NCBI RefSeq assembly: GCF_013337185.1
Contig: NZ_SWDE01000001.1
Coordinates: forward strand, 1,984,001 to 2,048,000
DNA length: 64,000 nucleotides
Reading direction: 5' to 3'
Origin: Serratia proteamaculans
Lineage (GTDB): Bacteria > Pseudomonadota > Gammaproteobacteria > Enterobacterales > Enterobacteriaceae
Below are positions 9,092-18,116 of this stretch, in pieces (position 1 is the stretch's first letter; the number at the start of each line of letters is the position of its first letter). Under the pieces are notes generated by a model. The model worked only from the letters and a program-made list of their open reading frames with translations. It did not search any database and had not been told where the DNA came from. The position numbers and the translations under genes are program-made.

Positions 9092-9796
9092 ATGACGTTA
9101 AAACCAATAATTAAATCAGGTGTATTTGCATTAACCCTGCTGGGCATACTTATGGGTAACAATGCCTTTGCCAGCGTAGTAATAAAAGGTACCCGTGTTA
9201 TCTATCCATCTTCGGCAAGGGAAGTTACCATTCAGTTAGAAAACAAGGGGCAGTCGCCTGTACTGGTCCAAAACTGGATCGATAATGGGGATAATGAAGA
9301 GAAACCTGAAAATATTAAGGTTCCCTTTGTACTGACTCCGCCCATTAATCGTGTTGATCCTGACAAAGGGCAAACCATACGTATCAGTTACACCGGAAGT
9401 CCACTGCCGGCAGACAAAGAATCTGTTTTTTGGCTTAATACTCTTGAAATCCCCGCCAAGAAAAAAGTCGCTACGAGTGAAAACTTTATGCAGGTTGCAT
9501 TCCGGACACGCATAAAATTATTTTACCGCCCTGCCGGTTTGCAAGGGAACCCTAATGAAGCAGCTAAATCATTAAGCTGGCAAGCTAATGGTTCCAGCCT
9601 TCAGGCAACAAACCCGACGCCATATTATGTTTCACTGGTCAGCGTTCAGTCTAATGGTAAAGAAGTTGAAGGGAAAATGATTCCGCCAAAGGGTAAAGCA
9701 ACCTTCTCCTTACCGATAAAAAGAGGAGCTGACATTAATGGTGAATTCGTGAATGACTATGGTGCCGTTGTAAAGTTCGTATCTAAAGTAAATTAA
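9092..9796 (+). CDS. Periplasmic fimbrial chaperone (PapD/FimC family)
   Basis: Binds newly exported pilins by donor-strand complementation and delivers them to the usher. The signal peptide is residues 1-27 (ends NNAFA). Family features are GTRVIYPSSAREVTIQLEN near the mature start, VQNWIDNGD, FVLTPPINRVDPDKGQTIRI, and FWLNTLEIPAKK, which contains the conserved subunit-binding region. The 234-residue length is normal. It follows the pilin gene after a terminator and precedes the usher gene. Confidence 0.95.
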   Translation: MTLKPIIKSGVFALTLLGILMGNNAFASVVIKGTRVIYPSSAREVTIQLENKGQSPVLVQNWIDNGDNEEKPENIKVPFVLTPPINRVDPDKGQTIRISYTGSPLPADKESVFWLNTLEIPAKKKVATSENFMQVAFRTRIKLFYRPAGLQGNPNEAAKSLSWQANGSSLQATNPTPYYVSLVSVQSNGKEVEGKMIPPKGKATFSLPIKRGADINGEFVNDYGAVVKFVSKVN

Positions 9797-9870
9797 AAAA
9801 ACCAATAATTTATATTAAACATTAATTTCTTATTGAAGAGATATTTTTCACTTGGGGACACTTAAATACA

Positions 9871-12507
9871 ATGATGAGAAAAACCACATTGGCACTGGCA
9901 ATGATCTCTGTATATACTTCATCAGATATCTCATATGCCTCAGATGCCTCAGCTCCGTTGTCTGGAACCATTGCCAAAAATGTAACATTTGATTCTACAT
10001 TTCTCAATTTAGGCAATGAAGAACCGGTCGATTTGTCACGTTTTGCCAATGGTTCCGCCGTGTTCCCAGGAATATATCAAACTTCAATTTATGTTAATAA
10101 TGTTCAGGTTTCAAACAGCAATTTGAAATTCAAAGCCCAGGCAGATAACTCGGTTCATCCCTGTATAACTGTCGATATTATAAAGAATATTAATTTTAAC
10201 TATGAAGCACTGCCTTCTGACTTTCTGAAAAAAAACGGTTCTGCAGAGGAGTGTGTTGATCTGCAGAAAGCAATACCTCAGGCTCAGTTGAATTATGACA
10301 GCAATGAACAGCGGTTAGATATTATCATCCCGCAGAAATATATGCTGCAAACAGCGCGCGACTCCGTGAGCCCTTCGTTGTGGGACAGTGGTATCCCGGC
10401 ATTTATGTTAGGTTATAACCTTAATGCCTATACCAGCCATTCAAACAATGTCGATTATAAATCCTTCTATGGCGGGATTAATGCCGGCTTAAATATAGGG
10501 TCCTGGTATTTACGACATAACGGCGCCTATAACTGGACGCAAGACGGTGAAAAGAAGTATGACAGTATCAATACTTACCTGCAGCATGATATCCCAAGTA
10601 TCAAGGGACGCGCACTGTTGGGGCAGTCCAATACTAACGGGCAGGTATTCGATACATTACCCTTCTCCGGTATTCAGTTAGCAAGCGACGAACGTATGTT
10701 GCCAGCCTCTCTTCGTGGCTATGCACCCGAAATCCGTGGCATTGCACGTACCAACGCCCAGGTCACTATTCGTCAAAGCGGCCAGGTGATTTATCAGACC
10801 ACCGTCACGCCAGGTGAGTTTCTTATTAAGGATCTTTACCCCACGGGGTACGGCGGTGACCTGCGCGTTACCGTGCGTGAAGCAGATGGCAGCGAGCAAG
10901 AATTCCTTGTTCCCTATGCTTCTGTCGCCCAGTTATTACGTCCCGGCGCATCAAAGTATGCGATCACTGCCGGTGAACTCAGGAATGACCGTATTCACGG
11001 TAAACCCGCACTTTATCAGGGAACTTATCAATACGGTTTAACCAACGCCTTAACGGGTTACGGCGGCCTGCAGCTCAGCCAGGATTACTATGCCATTCAG
11101 TTGGGCCTGGCAACAGGAACCAGCCTGGGTGCCTTTGCGCTGGATATTACCCAAGCCCGTACGCATCTTAATAATGTCACCGATGAAGATGGCAGACATT
11201 CAACGGGAAACTACATGAGTGGGCAGAGCTATCGGCTCACCTACAGTAAAACGGTTCCGGAAACCAACAGTACCCTGTCACTCGCCGCGTATCGTTTCTC
11301 CACTGACGGCTATATGGATTACTTGACGGCGATGGAAACTCGCGACGCGGTAGCCGATGGCCTCTCACCAGACTCGGTATGGCGCGCCAAAAATCGCTTT
11401 ACGGTAACGGCCGGGCAAGGCTTACCAGACAATTGGGGACAGTTTTATGCCAGCGGATCATTACAAAACTACTGGAATAAAGATGGGGCAGACAAACAGT
11501 ACCAGGCCGGTTATAGCAATAAATATAAACAACTAAGTTATAGCATCAGCATTAACCGCACTTATTCAAATTTTGAAAGTGCGCAAAATAACTATTTGCT
11601 TAGCTTTAGCCTGCCGCTTGGATACGCTTATGAGGCACAAACACCACAGCTGCGTCTCGATCTGACCAAGGACGGCTCGGGTCGTTATGGCCAGCAGGCA
11701 GCGGTTTCTGGCTCATTAGGCGAAGATAACCAATTCAGCTATGGCGTCACTGCAATGCATGCAAACCAGGGCGTTGGCAGCAGTGGCTCGGTGAATGGGC
11801 AATATCGTACCCCTGCGACCTCGTTAAGCGGCACTTACAGTGCCGGTAGCGGTTATCACTCGGCGTCTGCAGGTATGAGCGGAGCAATCGTGGCCCACTC
11901 CGGCGGGGTGACGTTCACCCCTTACAATGCAGACACCTATGCGCTGGTTGAAGCGGAGGGTGCATCAGGGGCGCGTGTTTCTTCTTACCCTGGGGTTTAC
12001 ATCGATTCCAATGGCTACGCATTGGTACCTTATCTCGACCCGTATCAATTGAATAATGTCAGTATTGATCCGAAAGGCATTGATTTTGATGTTGAGCTGG
12101 CTAACTCGTCGCAAAAGGTTGCCCCTTACTCCGGCGCGGTAGTCAAGGTTAAATATGACACCAAAAAAGGGATGCCAATTTTAATCAACTCCACCTATAT
12201 GCAACAGCCAATTCCCTTTGGCGCCAGCGTATTTAACAGTGCCGGCGATTATGTCGGTGCCGTTGGTCAGGGTGGCCAGGTTTATGCCCGAGTGGCGAAA
12301 GAAAAAGGTCAGTTGAAAGTTAGCTGGGGTGATGGGGCTGAAATGCAATGCAGTATTAACTATCAGATGATGCCTCAGGCGAAGAAAAGTAATACCAATG
12401 CTATTCAGCGATTTAACACGCAATGTAAACCCATGACTTCCGGTAACGGCAAGTCGGGGATGATGGCGGGGATTAGCTCACTCTCCTCTAATAAAGAGAG
12501 CTCATGA
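9871..12507 (+). CDS. Fimbrial outer-membrane usher
   Basis: Outer-membrane pore that catalyses pilus assembly. The signal peptide is about residues 1-23. The order of parts is: N-terminal chaperone-binding domain (FLNLGNEEPVDLSRF onward), a 24-strand barrel interrupted by the plug domain (region PEIRGIARTNAQVTIRQSGQ), and C-terminal domains with YPGVYIDSNGYALVPYL and the Cys-containing end MQCSINYQMM. The 878 residues include a Ser/Asn/Lys-rich tail of about 45 residues beyond the usual end. Spacing to a good ribosome site is poor (GGGG about 14 bases upstream), which may limit synthesis. The stop codon overlaps an ATG of the next reading frame. Confidence 0.95.
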   Translation: MMRKTTLALAMISVYTSSDISYASDASAPLSGTIAKNVTFDSTFLNLGNEEPVDLSRFANGSAVFPGIYQTSIYVNNVQVSNSNLKFKAQADNSVHPCITVDIIKNINFNYEALPSDFLKKNGSAEECVDLQKAIPQAQLNYDSNEQRLDIIIPQKYMLQTARDSVSPSLWDSGIPAFMLGYNLNAYTSHSNNVDYKSFYGGINAGLNIGSWYLRHNGAYNWTQDGEKKYDSINTYLQHDIPSIKGRALLGQSNTNGQVFDTLPFSGIQLASDERMLPASLRGYAPEIRGIARTNAQVTIRQSGQVIYQTTVTPGEFLIKDLYPTGYGGDLRVTVREADGSEQEFLVPYASVAQLLRPGASKYAITAGELRNDRIHGKPALYQGTYQYGLTNALTGYGGLQLSQDYYAIQLGLATGTSLGAFALDITQARTHLNNVTDEDGRHSTGNYMSGQSYRLTYSKTVPETNSTLSLAAYRFSTDGYMDYLTAMETRDAVADGLSPDSVWRAKNRFTVTAGQGLPDNWGQFYASGSLQNYWNKDGADKQYQAGYSNKYKQLSYSISINRTYSNFESAQNNYLLSFSLPLGYAYEAQTPQLRLDLTKDGSGRYGQQAAVSGSLGEDNQFSYGVTAMHANQGVGSSGSVNGQYRTPATSLSGTYSAGSGYHSASAGMSGAIVAHSGGVTFTPYNADTYALVEAEGASGARVSSYPGVYIDSNGYALVPYLDPYQLNNVSIDPKGIDFDVELANSSQKVAPYSGAVVKVKYDTKKGMPILINSTYMQQPIPFGASVFNSAGDYVGAVGQGGQVYARVAKEKGQLKVSWGDGAEMQCSINYQMMPQAKKSNTNAIQRFNTQCKPMTSGNGKSGMMAGISSLSSNKESS

Positions 12508-12551
12508 TAATAAGCGATATAAAAACTCAATTTACCGATCGGAGAAAACCC

Positions 12552-13148
12552 ATGAAAGTTCATATTGTAACGGAAGATAAATTCTTTAGTCTGGGACTCA
12601 GTTCTTCAGCCAGTGATTTTGGGTTTTCATATTGCCACATGAGCACATCAGAGTTTGAGACGATTCTTGATGAACATCAATACAGTTCAGATATTTATGT
12701 TATACATATCGCGTCATCTGATATGAATCTGGCTATGCTACTTTCTCGTGAATGGTTGCCGAATAAATTCATTGCGCTCGTCCCTGATAATTACATGAAA
12801 TATATTGACAAATCCATTAAGAATCAATTCCTTTTTGATTCATGCTGTGATACCGATGATATATTATTTGCCGTTAATAAAATTGCGTTTAAAAAGGACA
12901 GCTATCCGCCACCCAAGGTGTCCCTGACAGATATGGAAAAAAAGATTTTGCGTCAAATATTCAATGGTTACTCTATCGAAAATATTAGCCAACGTAATGG
13001 CATTGCTTTGAAAACAGTGTACACCCACAGACTGAATGCCATGAGAAAGCTCGCGATTAGAACCTCTCATGACTTCTCTTTGGCCAAGGAAAGCATTAAA
13101 TATCTTTGGGAAGAGAGCGAATACTCCATTAGGGAGCATCGGGCATGA
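12552..13148 (+). CDS. LuxR-type regulator inside the fimbrial operon
   Basis: 198-residue protein with a C-terminal LuxR helix-turn-helix (SLTDMEKKILRQIFNGYSIE and NGIALKTVYTHRLNAMRKL). Its N-terminal half resembles a degenerate receiver-like domain; no clear phospho-acceptor Asp context is visible. An in-frame ATG at 12504 overlaps the usher stop, but CGGAG lies seven bases before the ATG at 12552, so that start is chosen. It sits between usher and adhesin genes. Such in-operon regulators often control their own fimbriae or motility, as known for MrpJ-like and FimW/FimZ-type proteins; the target here is inferred. Confidence 0.82.
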   Translation: MKVHIVTEDKFFSLGLSSSASDFGFSYCHMSTSEFETILDEHQYSSDIYVIHIASSDMNLAMLLSREWLPNKFIALVPDNYMKYIDKSIKNQFLFDSCCDTDDILFAVNKIAFKKDSYPPPKVSLTDMEKKILRQIFNGYSIENISQRNGIALKTVYTHRLNAMRKLAIRTSHDFSLAKESIKYLWEESEYSIREHRA

Positions 13149-13249
13149 GCAGTAAATATGAGTTTGTGTACTTTATTGTTCTGTCCTGGATAGGGTCTTT
13201 CGTGCTTAGCATCGTGACCTGCCTGTCCATTGGATGGATCCAACTTTAA
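13145..13249 (+). CDS. 34-residue single-pass membrane peptide
   Basis: Short gene read directly from the sequence: the ATG overlaps the stop of the LuxR-type gene (ATGA), and GGGAG lies eight bases upstream. The product begins MSSKYEFVYFIVLSWIG and ends SIGWIQL. Nearly all of it is one hydrophobic span with a charged N-terminus. Tight coupling plus a good ribosome site argue that it is translated. No family was recognised. It lies between the regulator and the adhesin genes. It could be a small membrane partner of the regulator or of the assembly machinery; this is speculation. Confidence 0.6.
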   Translation: MSSKYEFVYFIVLSWIGSFVLSIVTCLSIGWIQL

Positions 13250-13314
13250 CGCCAGGTAGCTACCTACTAACTCAGAAAGCCTTGCATAACGACAGGGTGA
13301 AATAGGATGTTTTT

Positions 13315-14496
13315 ATGAAAAATTTATGGCCAACACGAGCGCCATTTACGTCACCAGGTTACCTGTGGGCTATGTTACTGCTGATAATTTCAGGGCTGTT
13401 GCATACCCAAAGCGCCCTGGCTGCGATTAATTGTCAGCCTTCTACTGTCTATCCGGCAATTAACGCGACGTCGGCGATAAATATCCCCGCATCTTACGCC
13501 GGTAACGATATACCGGTAGGCAGCACTATTTATCGTAATCAGGTAACTTCAAATGGCGTTGCTGGGGTAAATTGCGATGCCCCTTTTTCGGTAACCTTCT
13601 ATTATGGCATCGCGACTGAACCGCTGGGTCCTCCGACAAGTATGACGGGACTCGTTGGTTTTCAGAATGGCAGCGGGCTGGTGTATCCGACCAATGTCCC
13701 CGGTGTCGGCATCGCTTTTTGGAAGGCAGGGAATTCGTTCTCTGCAGGCGCCCCCCTTCAAGGCTCTACTTTTGATAACGGCACCGCTGGCGATATTGGT
13801 GGTTCCTACACATTCGATATATCCCTGATTAAAACCGGCCCCATCGCCTCTGGGGCGGTGGTCAATGCTGGCTCATTTCCAACGATGAAGTTCTATATTC
13901 CCGCTACCCCTGGCTATACCGGATTACCCGCTACAGTGGCCATGACAAACTTCTCAGGTTCAGTAAATTTTATTACCTCGACCTGCACCACCCCGGATGT
14001 CAATGTCAATATGGGCAGCTATGACACCATGGATCACTTTAGCGGTGCCGGCTCCACCACCCCCTGGGTAGACTCATCCATACAACTGTCTAACTGCCCG
14101 ACATTCTCAGGCTATTTCGATCTCAATAATTATCAGGTAACGACACGTACGGGGGCGGCCACGGGCACCACCCGTACCGGCAATATCTTTACCGTTTCCT
14201 TAACTCCGACCACCTCGGTGGTTGACAACGCCAATGGGGTTATTGCGCTGGATACCAGCGGCGCCCCAGCCACAGGCGTGGGGCTGCAACTGGGTTACAC
14301 CCCGAACAACCTGACCGCACAGGCGACGGCACCAACCACCATTTGGCAGTCGGGTGCATCCTGGGATGTTCCTACACCGCAAGATGGCAGAAGCAATATC
14401 AGTATCCCACTGGCTGCGCGTTATTTCCAAACAGGCAGCATCGTCACCCCGGGCACCGCAAATACGAAAGTGACATTCAATATAGATTATAAGTAA
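13315..14496 (+). CDS. Fimbrial tip adhesin (two-domain)
   Basis: 393 residues with a long signal peptide (about 1-36, ends TQSALA). The N-terminal half looks like a lectin-type receptor domain (cysteines in INCQP and VNCDAP). The C-terminal half is a pilin-like domain (cysteines in STCTTP and LSNCPT) ending VTFNIDYK, the chaperone-binding strand. This architecture and the last place in the operon fit a FimH-like tip adhesin. The receptor cannot be told from sequence. AGGA seven bases before the ATG supports the start. Confidence 0.88.
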   Translation: MKNLWPTRAPFTSPGYLWAMLLLIISGLLHTQSALAAINCQPSTVYPAINATSAINIPASYAGNDIPVGSTIYRNQVTSNGVAGVNCDAPFSVTFYYGIATEPLGPPTSMTGLVGFQNGSGLVYPTNVPGVGIAFWKAGNSFSAGAPLQGSTFDNGTAGDIGGSYTFDISLIKTGPIASGAVVNAGSFPTMKFYIPATPGYTGLPATVAMTNFSGSVNFITSTCTTPDVNVNMGSYDTMDHFSGAGSTTPWVDSSIQLSNCPTFSGYFDLNNYQVTTRTGAATGTTRTGNIFTVSLTPTTSVVDNANGVIALDTSGAPATGVGLQLGYTPNNLTAQATAPTTIWQSGASWDVPTPQDGRSNISIPLAARYFQTGSIVTPGTANTKVTFNIDYK

Positions 14497-14531
14497 ACCA
14501 CCTCATCAAAGTCTGTTTATTTTAAATCACC

Positions 14532-14557
14532 AAATGGGGTAATCAGTTACCCCATTT
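14532..14557 (+). terminator. Terminator of the fimbrial operon
   Basis: Perfect 11-bp stem AAATGGGGTAA / TTACCCCATTT with loop TCAG, 36 bases after the adhesin stop. The A-rich left side would also allow weak termination from the other direction. Confidence 0.8.
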
Positions 14558-14594
14558 CCTATTAGATAATCCACAGTTCAACTTTAGAGAAAAA

Positions 14595-15506
14595 ATGGAC
14601 AACTCTATAGATTTAAAATCACTAAAAGTCATACATATATTGACCACCTGCGGAAGTGTGACGAAAACAGCTGAGTTAATGGGTGTTTCGCCGGGCACCG
14701 TGAGTTATTACATAAAAAAAACAAGACAACTAACAGGGTCGAATCTTTTCAGCCGCACCCGAAGAGGCATGATCCCGGATGGCATAGCAAAGACACTCAG
14801 TGAACGTTATGTTAGCGTAATGAATGAGATGCCATTAAAAAAGGAAATACTTACATCATATAAACGCAGCATTACCATTAGCACCTATTCATTAATTGAA
14901 CTAGCCCTTTCTACATCATTTAGAAGTACCGAAGCCATAAAGTCCATGGTGCAATTCACTTCACCCGATGTCGATGAAACCTCAAGATTAAATCGATTAT
15001 TAAACAAGGAAGTTGATATAGATATAGGTTCAAAGTTACCCCCTAACAAAAACATCATTCAGATTGATTTTATATCGAGCGATATCGCTATCATTGCAAG
15101 AAAGCATCACCCTGTTATTAAAGATAAATTCACCATGAAAAATTGGCATGAGAGCAACCATATTGTTTGGTCTCGTGATATGAGCCTGGTCGGTCATGAT
15201 GTCAGGCATGCCAATAGATTCAATGAGTTAATCAACAACCGAAGTATTTCTGTGGTTTCAAGTAGCTCTCTTAACATGGTTGTTTTATGCAGTTTATCGG
15301 ATGATGTAATGATTTTCCCTAAAGAATTGGCTTCATTTATCGAGGCTAATTTTGACATACAAATTTTTGAAGTGCCAAAAGAGTTAAAAATGAGATTTGA
15401 TTGCTATTTACACTATCATCATTCATCAGCAAAAGATGCTGACATGATCGATGCTATAGAAAAAGCTAAAAATGCGATTAACCTGATTTGCACCAGGCTT
15501 ATATAA
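14595..15506 (+). CDS. LysR-family transcriptional regulator
   Basis: 303 residues. The N-terminal winged helix-turn-helix (ILTTCGSVTKTAELMGVSPG, about residues 14-33, then TVSYYIKKTRQLTG) is followed by an effector-binding domain of the periplasmic-binding-protein fold. It sits after the fimbrial terminator and convergent with the deaminase-like gene, not in the usual divergent pairing, so its target is unclear. It is AT-rich compared with the backbone genes. It could regulate the fimbriae or a distant locus; nothing visible decides this. Confidence 0.85.
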   Translation: MDNSIDLKSLKVIHILTTCGSVTKTAELMGVSPGTVSYYIKKTRQLTGSNLFSRTRRGMIPDGIAKTLSERYVSVMNEMPLKKEILTSYKRSITISTYSLIELALSTSFRSTEAIKSMVQFTSPDVDETSRLNRLLNKEVDIDIGSKLPPNKNIIQIDFISSDIAIIARKHHPVIKDKFTMKNWHESNHIVWSRDMSLVGHDVRHANRFNELINNRSISVVSSSSLNMVVLCSLSDDVMIFPKELASFIEANFDIQIFEVPKELKMRFDCYLHYHHSSAKDADMIDAIEKAKNAINLICTRLI

Positions 15507-15586
15507 AAAAGCCAAATAGAGCAACAATATCGATGAACTACGGTTATGACAATTAATAAGCCACGCGTCTGCGTGACTTACCCGAA

Positions 15587-17089
15587 TTAACCTGCTACCA
15601 GTTGGTGTGCAAAACGGTTATGTTGCTCAATAATCACAGGCACGTCCGCAGTAGTCACTTTACCGTCTTCGACTACGATACGGCCATTAACGATGCTGTA
15701 CGCCACCTTGCCAGGGTTACAAAACACCAGTGCCGAAACCGGATCATGCTGCGCACCGGCAAGGCCAATGCCATTCAGGCTGAATACCGCAATATCCGCC
15801 ATCATGCCCGGCGCCAGCGCACCAATATCATCACGGTTCAGGTTCTTCGCGCCCCCCAGTGTGGCAATTTCCAGCGCCTCACGGGCCGTCAGCGCTTGCG
15901 GCCCAAAACCCACGCGCTGAAGTAACAGCGCCTGGCGCACTTCCGCTATCATGTCCGAACTGTCGTTAGAGGCAGAACCATCGACACCGAGCCCAACATG
16001 CATCCCCGCATCCAGCATATGACGAACGGGCGCAATGCCGGACCCCAGACGCATATTAGAACAAGGACAATGCGCCACGCCGGTTCCCGTGCGGGCAAAC
16101 AGTTTCATACCATAGTCATCAAGCTTCACACAGTGGGCATGCCATACGTCGTGGCCGACCCACTCAAGGTCTTCCACATATTGGGCTGGCGTTTTATTGA
16201 AGGTTTTTTTGCTGTACTCAATATCACTGACGTTCTCCGCCAAATGGGTATGCAACGAAACACCGTGCGCCCGTGCCAGCTTCGCAGAATCACGCATCAG
16301 CCCTTCACTCACCGAGAATGGTGAACAAGGCGCGACAACAATACGGACCATGGCTCCGCGCTCGGCATTATGAAATTGCTCAATCACACGTTGCGTGTCT
16401 TTGAGGATAAATTTTTCATCCTCAACAATGGAGTCCGGCGGTAACCCCCCCTGCTTTTGCCCCACGCTCATGCTGCCACGGCAGGCATGGAAGCGCATGC
16501 CCATTTGCTGAGCGGCTTCGATGCTGTGATCGAGTTTAATGCCATTCGGGTAAACATACTGGTGGTCGCTGGAAGTGGTGCAACCGGAGAGTAACAGCTC
16601 CGCCATCGCCGTTTTCGTCGCCACCTTCATCATGTCCGGGGTAAGTTTTTCCCAGATGGGATAGAGCGACTTCAGCCAGGTGAACAATTCGCCATCCTGA
16701 GCGGCTGGGATAACGCGGGTCAAACTCTGATACATATGATGGTGAGTATTAATCAGGCCAGGAATAACAATATGCCCTTTAAGATTGATAACCCGGTCTG
16801 CTGTTTGAGGCACATCATTTTCAGTTCCGACGGCGACGATGATGTTGTCCTTGATAAAGACGCATCCGTTTTTAATTTCCCGTCGGTCTTTATCCATAGT
16901 GACAACCATATCGGCATTTTTTAGCAGCAGCGTTTTCCCGCTTTCTGGGATCCCGCTCAAGGATTTAGTTTCGCTAAGCGACGATATCAGTTTTTCATTT
17001 GCAGAGGCGGGAAGCGTTGATAGCAAAGGGGCCAGCAAGGGGATTTTCACTAATAAACGACGTAGCTTATCGGGTTCTTGATCCTTCAT
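15587..17089 (-). CDS. 8-oxoguanine deaminase-like amidohydrolase with export-type N-terminus
   Basis: Predicted to deaminate an oxidised purine (8-oxoguanine to urate) or a related triazine-like ring. Metal-binding marks are NTHHHMYQSL, HTHLAEN, HAHCVKLDDYG and the final Asp in GLGVDGSASNDSSD. HCPCSNMRLGSGIAP is typical of the 8-oxoguanine deaminase group. It has 500 residues because about 45 precede the catalytic fold. They include LRRLLVK followed by a hydrophobic stretch ending PASA, which looks like a Tat signal. AGGAG five bases before the ATG at 17089 shows that this start is real. Enzyme family is firm; substrate and export are inferred. Confidence 0.85.
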   Translation of the reverse strand: MKDQEPDKLRRLLVKIPLLAPLLSTLPASANEKLISSLSETKSLSGIPESGKTLLLKNADMVVTMDKDRREIKNGCVFIKDNIIVAVGTENDVPQTADRVINLKGHIVIPGLINTHHHMYQSLTRVIPAAQDGELFTWLKSLYPIWEKLTPDMMKVATKTAMAELLLSGCTTSSDHQYVYPNGIKLDHSIEAAQQMGMRFHACRGSMSVGQKQGGLPPDSIVEDEKFILKDTQRVIEQFHNAERGAMVRIVVAPCSPFSVSEGLMRDSAKLARAHGVSLHTHLAENVSDIEYSKKTFNKTPAQYVEDLEWVGHDVWHAHCVKLDDYGMKLFARTGTGVAHCPCSNMRLGSGIAPVRHMLDAGMHVGLGVDGSASNDSSDMIAEVRQALLLQRVGFGPQALTAREALEIATLGGAKNLNRDDIGALAPGMMADIAVFSLNGIGLAGAQHDPVSALVFCNPGKVAYSIVNGRIVVEDGKVTTADVPVIIEQHNRFAHQLVAG

Positions 17090-17253
17090 AAATTCTCCTG
17101 GTTTAAATGGACTTAGGTTTTTAAAACAAAATTTTCGTTGGTTTTAACGTCACCGGCAGAAAAGCAACATTCAGAACAACCCAAGAGCAGAAAAATTGAC
17201 AGGGTAGTGCCAGTAATCCGAATGAGCATATCCAGTGAACACTTTGGTTGATC

Positions 17254-17279
17254 AGCCCGAAATTGGAGAACTTCGGGCT
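17254..17279 (-). terminator. Possible weak terminator after small exported protein gene
   Basis: Eight-bp stem AGCCCGAA / TTCGGGCT with a 10-nt loop, 14 bases beyond the stop of the leftward small gene. It lacks a T-tract, so it may be only a 3' stabilising hairpin. Confidence 0.4.
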
Positions 17280-17292
17280 GAGGGAGCATCAC

Positions 17293-17586
17293 TCATTTAC
17301 CGTCAACAGCATCCTTCACTTTTTTGGATGTATCACGGGCATCGGAGACGCCGCTTTTTACATTGTCTTTCTTTTCAGTGACATTATCTTTTTTGTCCCC
17401 AACATTGAGGTTGTCACTGACTGCATTTTTAGTGGCCTTTTTGGCATTACAACCCCCGGACACCCCTACAGTGGCATCCATTGCCGCATTACGCGCCGCT
17501 TTATGCGCATCGCACGCAGCCAGCGCGTTGGGTGTTACCATCATCATAGCCAGTGTCACTAAAACCAATTTAGATCTGATATTCAT
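17293..17586 (-). CDS. Small exported Lys/Asp/Val-rich protein
   Basis: 97 residues from the ATG at 17586, which has CGGAG about eight bases upstream; an in-frame ATG 27 bases further out lacks one. The signal peptide is about 1-23 (MNIRSKLVLVTLAMMMVTPN then ALA). The mature part has two cysteines (AACDAHK, GGCNAKK) and a charged low-complexity tail with KKDNV repeated twice, expected to be helical or disordered. No family was recognised. A periplasmic or secreted location is predicted. Confidence 0.7.
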   Translation of the reverse strand: MNIRSKLVLVTLAMMMVTPNALAACDAHKAARNAAMDATVGVSGGCNAKKATKNAVSDNLNVGDKKDNVTEKKDNVKSGVSDARDTSKKVKDAVDGK

Positions 17587-17735
17587 CGGGTACGCTCCGG
17601 GTAAAAATGCCAAGGGTGGGATGTCTCACAAAGAGTATGCGTCATTTCATAATTTCCGCAGTGCGGACTTATGAAAAAACACTGGCGTATCCTGATGTCA
17701 CTGAGTACGGCTTTATTTATTCAGTGATGCATATT

Positions 17736-18071
17736 TCAGTTAATATACAGCTTACTGATGAGATCCTGACGAGATGGAGTCCAGACACTGAGCACCGTGG
17801 CAGCGGAATCTGCCAAACAGGTAATGTTGTGTGGTTTATTCGGAGGAATACGTATTGAGTCCCCTGCCTTCAATGTAGTTGTTTTCCCGTTACACATGAA
17901 ATCCAGCGTGCCGGATACCACGTAATTCACCTCTTCATGTGGATGCTGATGAACGCCGGCCACTGCGCCGGCCGGCAAATACAGTTCAGAAACCGTCAAC
18001 TCCTTGCTATTGCTCAGAATTTTAATCCTCACATCACCAAAATGAACCGTGTCGGGGTCGGATACAGACAT
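17736..18071 (-). CDS. Cupin-domain protein
   Basis: 111-residue single-domain cupin. The metal-binding motif 1 is GVHQHPHEEVNYVVSG and the second motif is GDSIRIPPNKPHNI, with the final His ligand. AAGGAG precedes the start. Single cupins of this size bind a metal ion and act as small isomerases, dioxygenases or sensors; the substrate cannot be read from the sequence. It stands directly downstream of a HupE/UreJ relic on the same strand. Confidence 0.85.
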   Translation of the reverse strand: MSVSDPDTVHFGDVRIKILSNSKELTVSELYLPAGAVAGVHQHPHEEVNYVVSGTLDFMCNGKTTTLKAGDSIRIPPNKPHNITCLADSAATVLSVWTPSRQDLISKLYIN

Positions 18072-18116
18072 AGTGATCTCCTTAGATATTTAAATAACAG
18101 TGCTGACTAACCAGAC

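Noticed and set aside
12504-12551. Upstream start for the LuxR-type gene overlapping the usher stop
   Set aside because: Lacks a ribosome site, whereas the ATG at 12552 has CGGAG at good spacing and begins a normal receiver-like strand.
15562-15575. Terminator CACGC/GCGTG between the LysR and deaminase-like genes
   Set aside because: Five-bp stem with no T-tract on either strand.
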